This document shows, piece after piece, positions 53,976 through 63,000 of a stretch of DNA of 64,000 bases. How positions within the stretch are numbered: position 1 is the first letter of the stretch; each line of letters begins with the position of its first letter. Where the stretch lies: positions 2,485,989 to 2,549,988 of the forward strand of contig NZ_HG322949.1 in the NCBI RefSeq assembly GCF_000723165.1, read 5' to 3'. Source of the stretch: Janthinobacterium agaricidamnosum NBRC 102515 = DSM 9628 (GTDB taxonomy: Bacteria; Pseudomonadota; Gammaproteobacteria; Burkholderiales; Burkholderiaceae_D). A program made the position numbers and the translations under genes. Under the pieces are notes generated by a model. The model was not told the origin of the DNA. It searched no databases and saw only the letters and a list, made by a program, of their open reading frames with translations.

Positions 53976-56900
53976 ATGAAAAAAATGAGACCTGCAAAAC
54001 GGCCTGGCCTGTGGCTGTTTTTTGCGTTATGCCTGTCGGCCGGCGTGTATCCGACGCCGTACGCCCAGGCGCAACAATCCTCGGTGGCGCCGCCATCGGA
54101 GCGTTTGAAGATCAATCTGGGCGCCACGCCGTGGAAATATACGAAAGACGAAGCCTATACCGATATCAAGAATGCGGCCGCCATCAGCGCCGCCGATTTC
54201 AACGATAGCGGCTGGACCACCGTCGGCGTGCCGCATTCGGTCAACGAATCCGAAATGTTCGTCAACCATGACAGCGGCTTGGGCAAGATTACCGGCGGCA
54301 CAGTCTGGTATCGCAAAATCTTGCCGCTGTCGAGCAGCTATGCCGGCCGCAAGATCCTGATCGAATTTGAAGGCGTGCATACTGGTGCGCAAGTTTTTAT
54401 CAATGGCCAACTGGTGAAGGGCACCAGTCAATTTAATAAAGACTTTACCCATGTCATCGGCTTCGTGCCATTCGTGGTCGATATCACCAATCTGGTCACG
54501 CTCGGCAGCGATAACGTGCTGGTGGTCAGGGTGACCAAGGATGGCTTCGAGAATCCGCATTTCGCCAACGACTTCCGCTTTGGCCAGGGCGATTCCGGCT
54601 TGTTCCGTCCGGTGCACATGTATGTCACGGACAAAGTGCATATCCCGCAAAACGTCTATGCCGGACAAGAAACCTGGGGCACCCATGTGTCCACCTTCAG
54701 CATCGCGGACGACAAGTCATCGGCCGAGATCCAGGTCGAGACCAATATCCGCAACGAAGACAGCGTCGCAAAAAATGTCACGCTGACCACCCGCATCGTC
54801 GATGCGGCCGGCAATACGGTGGCCGAAGCGAAGGACGTGCGCGTATTGCCGCCGAACGCGGCAGCGCAGCCGGTGGAAAACAAATTTACGCAAAACCTGA
54901 CGGTCAGGCAGCCGACGCTGTGGTTCCCGAACAATAGCCAGTTCGGCACGCCGTATATGTATCGTGTCGCGCATATCGTCAGCGTCGACGGCGTGGTGGT
55001 CGATGCGGTCGAAAGTCCGCTTGGCATCCGTACCATCACCTGGGACAAGGACTTCCCGAGCATTAACGGCCATCCCCACCGTCTGTGGGGCGCTTCCGGT
55101 CGCTACGATTATCCGGCGCTCGGCACCGCCGTGCCGGACGAGCAGCAATGGCGCGACCTGAAGCTGCTGGCCGATGCCGGCGGCAGTTTGTACCGTCCCG
55201 GCCATTCGTCGTCGAGCACGGAATTCGTCGAGGCAGCCGATGCGCTCGGTATCTTCATCGTCCAGCCTAGCGGCGAAGGCGAGGGGGCTTTTGAAAAATG
55301 CTATAACGTGCGGGCGGGTGACGGTTGTGCGCAAGACGAGATCGATAAATTTGACCTGAAAACGGAAATTCATCGGGAAATGATCGTGCGCGACCGTAAT
55401 AATCCTTCGATTCTGTCGTGGGAGTCGAATAACGGTCCGATGGATACCAATTACGCGCAAGTGTTGATGGCCCTGAACAAACAGTGGGATCCGATCAATA
55501 CCCGGGTGGCAACCGACCGTACCGCGGATCCGCATAACGGCACCATCCTGGGATGTACCAAAACCGGTTGCGAACTGCTGATCAAAGACCTGTACCCGAA
55601 TTCGCCGGTGTGGGATGCCGAGTCCTGGGGCAAGGGCGATTACCGCTACAAATACGATAACGAAATTGAGCTGACGGCAGAGTTCCTGGACAACTGGCGC
55701 CGCGGCGTCGCGGCGAAAACGTTCGGCATGGTGCAGTGGTATCTGGCTGAAACGCCGGGTGAAAACAATATCTTTGCTTCCTCGCAAGGCCAGTCGAATA
55801 CGGGCAAGGGCGACGTGCGTTCGCTCGGTTCGGCCATGATGGACGGCAATCGTTTCCCTAAACTGATGTATTACGCGTATCAGGCGGCCTGGGTCGATTT
55901 CACGACTCGCCCGGTGGTCAGCCTGGCGCATCACTGGAACCGTTCCGGCAAGGTTCGCGTCAACGCCTTTAGTAATTGCCCGTCCGTGCGTCTGCTGGTC
56001 AATGGCGTGCAGCAGGGCGCCGATCAGGCGCCGAATCCGCTGGATATGCCCAACAACGATGTGAGCGAAAACACCACCGGCTTGCCGCATCAGGTGCATT
56101 GGGACAATGTCGAGTGGCAAGCAGGCGTTGTCAGCGCGCAATGCATCAGTTCCTTGGGCGAGTTGGTGCAATCGAACGGCCAAGTGGTACAAGACCAGCG
56201 GGCCACCGCCGGCAAGGCCGACCACATCGTGCTGAGCACCGAGCCCGGCTTGAAAAAACCGGATGGCACGACCTTCCAGATCACCGCCAACGGCAGCGAT
56301 GCCGCGTTCATCACCGCCAAAGTGGTCGACGCCAAGGGTATCCTGGTGCCTGAAGACAGCAGCAATATCACCTTCAGCGTCAGCAGCAACGGCAATTACC
56401 GCGGCGGCTGGAACCACGCCGTCACCGCTGGCAAGGACGAGCGCTATCACTCGCCTGACGATCCGGAACTGGCCGCCGAGGGCGGCCTGGCCCGCATCGC
56501 GGTGCGCAGCCGCTTCGAACCGGGCACGGTGACGGTAAGCGCGGTCGCTTCGGATGGCAGCCTGCGCGGCGCCAGCACCACGTTTGAGGTGGTGGCGGTG
56601 CCGCAGGCAGTCAACGCCAGCCAGTTGCCGCCGGTATTTGTCGCCGAACCGCAGTCGCTGACCGTCAGTGTCGGCCAGCCCGCGCATTTCGAGGTATTGG
56701 TCTCGGGTGCCGCACCGTTGAGTTTCCAGTGGTTGCGTAATGGCGTCGAGATTACCGGCGCCACCGGCAGCAGCTACGATACGCCGCCGGCTGTCACCGA
56801 CGACAATCATGCCGTGTACAGCGTCAAGGTGAAGAACAGCTATGGTGAATTGACCAGTCGCGAAGCTGGCGAAACCGTGGTGGCGGCCGAAGCGCCAGCG

Positions 56901-59480
56901 GTGCTCAGCCTGCCCGTGCCGGATGGCCTCCATGTGGGCCAGGAGGCAGTCTTCAAGGTGACCGTTTCGGGTTCGCCAGTGCTGACTTATCAATGGTATC
57001 GCAACAATCAGCCTATCGAAGGCGCGACGTCGAGCACTTACCGCATCCCGGCGGTGAGCGCGGCCGATGATGGCGTGACCTTCTACGTCGAGGTGAAAAA
57101 CCCGGTGGGCCGGGTCCAGTCGGCGCCGGTCACCTTGAAGGTCGGCGCGGCGACCGCGCCGCACATCATCCAGCAGCCAAGCAATCAGGTAGCGGCGTTG
57201 AACAGCCATGCCAGCCTGACTGTGACGGCCGAGGGTAGCGGTCCGCTGACGTACACCTGGTACGACAAGGATCAGCATGTGGTCGGCAACCAGGCGACGC
57301 TGGATTTCCCGTCAGTCAAAGTCGCCGATTTCGGCCGCTACACGGTACACCTGCACAACGCTGCCGGCGACGTGGACAGCGATCCCGTCACGCTGGTGCA
57401 GGCCGACCCTGGCGTCAACCTGGCGCGTGGCCGGACGGCAACGTCGAACAGCATCCAGGATACGGAAGGCCTGGCTCCAGGCAAGGCCATCGATGGCGAC
57501 ATCGATTCGCGCTGGGGTTCGCTCACGGAAAAGGAAGCCGAGATCACCGTCAATCTGGGTGAGGCGCGGGATCTGAACCGCATGATACTGCGTTGGGAAA
57601 CCGCGTATGCCAAGGCTTACCATATCGAGGTGTCGAGCGATAACCAGAACTGGACCCGGGTGTATACGCAAGAAAAAGGCAGTGGCGGCGTGGAAGATAT
57701 TGTCTTCCCTATCGTTAACGGCCAATATGTGCGGGTCTCCGGCACCGAACGCGGCACCGACTACGGTTATTCGCTGTACGAAATCGAAGTCTATAATGTG
57801 ACACGCACCGGTAGCGCCGCCGAGCGTTACAGTGTCGTCAGCAGCCGCGTGGTGAGCGACAACAGCACCAAGCTGCTGTGGCAGCGGGTACCGACCACGA
57901 ACGGGATCGCCCAGTTCACCCAGGTATTGGCGGGGCAGTATTGCGCCAGCACCGGCGAGCGTTTGCCGACCCGGGAAGAAGCCTTGTCCATCTCTGGCGA
58001 CAGCAATAGCGTACAGGCATTCAGCAGCGGCTGGACCACCTGGACCTCGACCATGTCGGAACGCGACCCTGGCCGGGCCTATGTCGTGAAGGCGAACGGC
58101 GAAACCTCGACGCAATTGTTCGATAATTTCCCGAACGATGTCATGTGCGTCAGCGGCACGCCGCAGTTCACCGCGCCGGCGATCGTTGCGCAGCCGTTGA
58201 GCCAGACCGTCAAGCTGGCCGCGGGCCGCAACAAGCAGGCTTACTTCGCGGCTGTCGTCAAGGGTACCGGTCCTCTGACCTATACCTGGTATCGCAACGA
58301 TGTGGAGGTGGCGAAGTCGATCAATCCGGCCTACAGCCCGGTCGTCACGCAGGTCGACAACGGCGCCAGGTACAAGGTGACTGTCAGCAATAGTAGCGGC
58401 GCCAGCATCACCAGCGACGCGGCGATCCTGACCATCGCCGGGGCCAACGACAATGGCACCGGCGGCGGTAATGTTCCTCCGCAGCAGCAAGCGCCAAGCA
58501 TCGTATCGCAGCCGTTCAACCAATCGGTGGTGCCGGGCCAGACGGCCAGTTTCAGCGTTGTCGCCAGCGGCGCCGACAACTATGTTTACCAATGGTATCG
58601 CGACGATCAGCCGATCGACGGCGCCGCCAGCAGTAGCTATGTCACGCCGCCTGTCAAGCTGGACGATAACGGCCAGCGTTTCCGGGTCGCTGTCACGAAC
58701 CCTGCCAACGGCAAGGCAACCAGCAGCAATGACGCCAGCCTGCTGGTGATCGACGGCGTGCCGTCGCGCGACGACAATCTGGCGCTGCATGGCCAAGTCA
58801 CGGCCAGTTCGGTCGAGAAGAAAGCGGACGGCACCGATAATCTCGATTACATGAATCCGAGCTATGTCACCGACGGCGATAGCATCACTACCCGCTGGGC
58901 TTCCGCCCAGAACGACGATCCGGCCATCGCCGACGATCAATGGATCCGTGTCGATCTTGGCTCGGAGCAAGAGATCAATTCGGTGGACCTGGCGTGGGAA
59001 GGCGCTTATGCCGCGCAATACAAGATCCAGACCTCGTTGAACGACCAGGATTGGAGCACCGTCTATACCCAGAATAACGGGCAAGGCAGAGAAGAAACGC
59101 CGTTGTTCTCGGTGACCAAGGCACGCTATGTGCGCATGAAGGGCATCAAGCGTGCCACTGGCTACGGTTATTCGCTGTATGAGTTCAAGGTGTTCGGACC
59201 GGTGCTGGCGATCCGTACCCAGCCGGCCGCGCGAACAGTGAATGTTGGCCAGTCGGCGCACTTCACCGTAGATGCGGTGGGCCCGGGCAAGCTGACTTAC
59301 CAATGGTTGAAACAGGGCGTGCCGGTGGCCAGCACCGACGTACCGTTCTACGATACGCCGGCGGCGAGCAGCGATGACAACGGCGCCTTGTACAGTGTCG
59401 TCGTGGAAAGCTCCAACGGCAGCAAGATCACCAGCGATGGTGCATTGCTGACCGTACATGTAGCACAAGGCCTTCAATAA
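53976..59480 (+). CDS. Giant secreted GH2-like protein with Ig-like and F5/8C modules
   Basis: 1834 residues. Signal peptide 1-33; GH2 sugar-binding domain about 40-235; GH2 sandwich about 240-350; TIM barrel about 355-640; DUF4982-like 645-740; invasin-like 747-860; Ig-like domains near 885, 974, 1061, 1402, 1505 and 1745; F5/8C (discoidin) domains near 1148-1275 and 1601-1745; a DUF1566/Lcl-like module about 1280-1395 (QYCASTGERLPTREEAL, MCVSG). In the barrel, SILSWESNNG has Gly487 where family 2 has the acid/base Glu, with Glu483 four residues earlier; Glu549 in DAESWG fits the nucleophile. Probably extracellular polysaccharide binding or cleavage; substrate unknown. Followed by a homologous gene. 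Confidence 0.85.
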   Translation: MKKMRPAKRPGLWLFFALCLSAGVYPTPYAQAQQSSVAPPSERLKINLGATPWKYTKDEAYTDIKNAAAISAADFNDSGWTTVGVPHSVNESEMFVNHDSGLGKITGGTVWYRKILPLSSSYAGRKILIEFEGVHTGAQVFINGQLVKGTSQFNKDFTHVIGFVPFVVDITNLVTLGSDNVLVVRVTKDGFENPHFANDFRFGQGDSGLFRPVHMYVTDKVHIPQNVYAGQETWGTHVSTFSIADDKSSAEIQVETNIRNEDSVAKNVTLTTRIVDAAGNTVAEAKDVRVLPPNAAAQPVENKFTQNLTVRQPTLWFPNNSQFGTPYMYRVAHIVSVDGVVVDAVESPLGIRTITWDKDFPSINGHPHRLWGASGRYDYPALGTAVPDEQQWRDLKLLADAGGSLYRPGHSSSSTEFVEAADALGIFIVQPSGEGEGAFEKCYNVRAGDGCAQDEIDKFDLKTEIHREMIVRDRNNPSILSWESNNGPMDTNYAQVLMALNKQWDPINTRVATDRTADPHNGTILGCTKTGCELLIKDLYPNSPVWDAESWGKGDYRYKYDNEIELTAEFLDNWRRGVAAKTFGMVQWYLAETPGENNIFASSQGQSNTGKGDVRSLGSAMMDGNRFPKLMYYAYQAAWVDFTTRPVVSLAHHWNRSGKVRVNAFSNCPSVRLLVNGVQQGADQAPNPLDMPNNDVSENTTGLPHQVHWDNVEWQAGVVSAQCISSLGELVQSNGQVVQDQRATAGKADHIVLSTEPGLKKPDGTTFQITANGSDAAFITAKVVDAKGILVPEDSSNITFSVSSNGNYRGGWNHAVTAGKDERYHSPDDPELAAEGGLARIAVRSRFEPGTVTVSAVASDGSLRGASTTFEVVAVPQAVNASQLPPVFVAEPQSLTVSVGQPAHFEVLVSGAAPLSFQWLRNGVEITGATGSSYDTPPAVTDDNHAVYSVKVKNSYGELTSREAGETVVAAEAPAVLSLPVPDGLHVGQEAVFKVTVSGSPVLTYQWYRNNQPIEGATSSTYRIPAVSAADDGVTFYVEVKNPVGRVQSAPVTLKVGAATAPHIIQQPSNQVAALNSHASLTVTAEGSGPLTYTWYDKDQHVVGNQATLDFPSVKVADFGRYTVHLHNAAGDVDSDPVTLVQADPGVNLARGRTATSNSIQDTEGLAPGKAIDGDIDSRWGSLTEKEAEITVNLGEARDLNRMILRWETAYAKAYHIEVSSDNQNWTRVYTQEKGSGGVEDIVFPIVNGQYVRVSGTERGTDYGYSLYEIEVYNVTRTGSAAERYSVVSSRVVSDNSTKLLWQRVPTTNGIAQFTQVLAGQYCASTGERLPTREEALSISGDSNSVQAFSSGWTTWTSTMSERDPGRAYVVKANGETSTQLFDNFPNDVMCVSGTPQFTAPAIVAQPLSQTVKLAAGRNKQAYFAAVVKGTGPLTYTWYRNDVEVAKSINPAYSPVVTQVDNGARYKVTVSNSSGASITSDAAILTIAGANDNGTGGGNVPPQQQAPSIVSQPFNQSVVPGQTASFSVVASGADNYVYQWYRDDQPIDGAASSSYVTPPVKLDDNGQRFRVAVTNPANGKATSSNDASLLVIDGVPSRDDNLALHGQVTASSVEKKADGTDNLDYMNPSYVTDGDSITTRWASAQNDDPAIADDQWIRVDLGSEQEINSVDLAWEGAYAAQYKIQTSLNDQDWSTVYTQNNGQGREETPLFSVTKARYVRMKGIKRATGYGYSLYEFKVFGPVLAIRTQPAARTVNVGQSAHFTVDAVGPGKLTYQWLKQGVPVASTDVPFYDTPAASSDDNGALYSVVVESSNGSKITSDGALLTVHVAQGLQ

Positions 59481-60088
59481 GGCTGATGTAGGCGCCAGTC
59501 CGGCACTCGGCAAGACGTATTTTCAGTCCTGTCGAAAGCCGGTCGGGCGCCACGGCAGCTTAGGCGATTGATGGCAACATCAATCGCCGCTGCGTGCCGC
59601 AGTTCGGCGGACCGGCGCGGGCATGCTGCAAGCGCTGGCTTTCCGGTAACTTTTCATTTGTATATCAATAGAGGCGTGACGTGGATGCCGCGCACAAGTT
59701 CCTCCAGCGGCGCGATCTGCGCCGTTATGTTTTGATGGGCTTGTAAATTATATATAACATTGTTTCTAAATTTTTCGTCTCAAAACTATTTCTTGCCTCA
59801 TTTCAGGCCAGTTTTGACGATGGGAGTCATCATTTTAGTGATTATTTTATATACCGTTTATTGCATCTATTTATTGCACTGCAGAAATTAGTTGCACCAG
59901 GAAACTATACGGATAATAATGCCTCGTGGAAACACTTAGCGCTGGCTTAAGGGCGTTAAAAATGCTTGACGGAACCGAATTTCACTAACGCTGTTCGTGA
60001 TGGTTGTTCTGTGACGTTCAAGTACTCGGCGCCACGCCACGCACCGTGACCCGGCGCGTGGCGTGGTTATTTTCTTTTTTGGTGACTA
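59481..60088 (+). promoter_or_regulatory. Leader region of second giant GH2 gene
   Basis: A 608-base gene-free stretch between the tandem genes. The part from about 59755 is homologous to the leader at 53640-53975, including the block at 59885-59971 and the last bases before the start codon. Near 59740-59880 it is clearly AT-richer than the surrounding DNA. No terminator with a T-tract was recognised after the first gene. Confidence 0.6.
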
Positions 60089-63000
60089 ATGAAAAATATT
60101 AGACCTACAATACGGCCAAGTTTTTGGCTGTTTTTTGTATTATGCCTGTTGGCCAGTTTGTACCGGCCACCTACCGCCAGGGCGGCAGAGTCGACCCTGT
60201 CGCCGCCATCGCAGCGCTTGAAGATCAATCTGGGCGCTACTTCATGGAAATACACCAACCAGGATCGTTTTATCGGCGATCCGCATGTTATCGATGTCGC
60301 CTACGACGATAGCGGCTGGACCTCGGTTGGCGTACCCCATTCGGTCAACGAACAGGACATGTTCGTCAACTTCCATGCGGGCTTGCACGGCATGCCTTAC
60401 GGTACCGTCTGGTATCGCAAGCACCTGCCGCTATCGAGCGCCTATGCGGGCCGCAAGATCCTGATCGAATTCGAAGGCGTGCATACCGGCGCCCAAGTGT
60501 TCGTCAATGGCAAGCCAGTGCAAGGCACCAGCGCGCTGAATCCGACCTTTACCCATGTCATCGGGTTTGTGCCGTTCGTTGTCGACGTGACCAATATGGT
60601 CACGCTCGGCAGCGACAACGTGCTGGCGGTCAAGGTCACCAAAAATGGCTTTGAAGATCCGCACTTTTCGGGCGATGCGCGTTTCGGCCAGGGCGATTCC
60701 GGCCTGTTCCGTCCGGTGTACATGCATATCACCGACAAGGTGCATATTCCGCAAAACGTCTATGCCATCCTGAAGACCTGGGGCACGCATGTGTCCACCG
60801 CCAGCATCGCCGGCGACAAGTCGTCGGCCGCGATCCAGGTCGAGACCAATGTGGTGAATGAAGACAGCGTACAGAAGAACGTTACGCTGACCACCCGCAT
60901 TGTCGACGCCAACGGCCAGATGGTGGCCCAGGCGCAAGAAGCGCGCGTGTTGCAGCCGAATGCAGGTTCAGGCTTGACGACCAACAAGTTTGTTCAAAAC
61001 TTGACCGTCGCCAAACCGACACTGTGGTTCCCGAACAATAGCAGCCACGGTACGCCATATATGTACCGCGTGCTGCATATCGTCAGCGTCGATGGCGCGG
61101 TGGTCGATACGGTCGAAAGCCCGCTTGGCATCCGCACCATCACCTGGGACAAGGACTTCCCGATCGTTAACGGTTACGCCCATTATCTGTGGGGCGCATC
61201 CGGCCGCTACGACTATCCGGCACTGGGCAGCGCCGTACCGGAAGAACAGCAATGGCGCGACCTGAAGTTGCTGGCCGATGCAGGCGGCAGCTTGTACCGT
61301 CCGGGCCATTCGTCGTCGAGCACGGAATTCGTCGAGGCAGCCGATGCGCTCGGCATCTTCATCGTCCAGCCTAGCGGCGAAGGCGAGGGGGCTTTCGACA
61401 AGTGCTACAACGCGGTGTTGAGCGAAACCTGTACCCAGAGCGAACTCAATAAATTTGCGCTGAAAAAGGAAATCCATACCGAGATGATCGTGCGCGACCG
61501 TAATAATCCTTCGATTCTGTCGTGGGAGTCGAATAACGGTCCGATGGATACCAATTACGCGCAAGTGTTGAAGGCGGTGAACAGTGAGTGGGATCCGGTC
61601 AATACCCGGGTGGCAACCGACCGTACCCCGAACAACAACAATGGCACCATTCTGGGATGTACGCTGAATGGCTGCGAACTGGGCGTCAAGGCGCAATTCC
61701 CGAATTCGCCTGCCTGGGGCGCCGAGTATTGGGGCAAGGGCGATCACCGTTATAAATACGATCACGAAATCGAGCTGACCGCCGAGTTCCTGAACAACTG
61801 GCGCCGCAGCGTGGCCGCCAAAGTGTTCGGCATGGTGCAGTGGTACCTGGCTGAAACGCCAGGCGAAGACAATGCCTTCCTGTCCAGCACCGCGCCGGCG
61901 CCGGTGGGCGATGCGACTGATCTGCGCAAGCTGGAAGTACGTTCGCTCGGTTCATCGATGATGGACGGCAACCGCTTCCCGAAACTGATGTATTACGCCT
62001 ACCAGGCAGCCTGGGTCGATTACAAGACTCGTCCGGTAGTCAATCTGGCGCACCACTGGAACCGTTCCGGTACCGTGCGCGTCAACGCCTTCAGTAACTG
62101 CCCGGCGGTCCGTCTGCTGGTCAATGACAAGCAGCAGGGCGCCGATCAGGTACCGAATGCGCTGGACAAGGAAAACACCGACCTGAGCCAGAACACCACC
62201 GGCTTGCCGCATCAAGTGCATTGGGATGGTATCCAGTGGGAAACTGGCGTCGTCACCGCGCAGTGTATCGACGAGATCGGCAATGTGGCGAAAGCGGATG
62301 GCCAGAATGTGCAAGACCAGCGTGCAACCGCCGGTGCGCCCGACCATATCGTGCTGATCACCGAGCCTGGCTTGAAAAAGCCGGACGGCACGACCTTCCA
62401 GATCACCGCCAACGGCAGCGATGCCGCGTTCATCACCGCCAAAGTGGTCGACGTCAAGGGTATCCTGGTGCCGGAAGACAGCACCAACATCACCTTCACC
62501 GTCAGCGACAACGGTAATTACCGTGGCGGCTGGAACCATGCTGTGTCGCAAGACAAGCCTGATACTTACCACTCGCCTGGCGACCATGAACTGGCAGCCG
62601 AAGGCGGCCTGGCCCGTATCGCGGTGCGCAGCAAGTTCGAACCGGGTACCGTGACCATCAGTGCAACGTCTTCCGACGGCAAGCTGCACAGCAACGTTGC
62701 CAGCTTTGACGTGGTGGCGGTGCCGCAGTCCGGCGACGCCAGCCAGTTGCCGCCGGCATTCGTGGTGCAACCGCAATCGCAGACCATCAGTGTCGGCCAG
62801 GCCGCGCATTTCGACGCTGTTGTGTCGGGTGCCGCACCGCTCGAGTTCACCTGGTACCGCAATGGCGTCGAGATCGTTGGCGCCAAGGGCAGCAGCTACA
62901 ATACGCCTATCGCTGTCGACGGCGACCTGACTGCCGCGTATACCGTGAAGGTGAAAAACCGCTTCAACGAAATCACCAGTAACGACGCGGTCGCGACGGT

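Noticed and set aside
54717-57278. 853-codon open frame on the minus strand inside the first giant gene
   Set aside because: Antisense to a protein with clear domains and a paralogue; similar minus frames occur inside the second gene, showing they follow the sense codon pattern.
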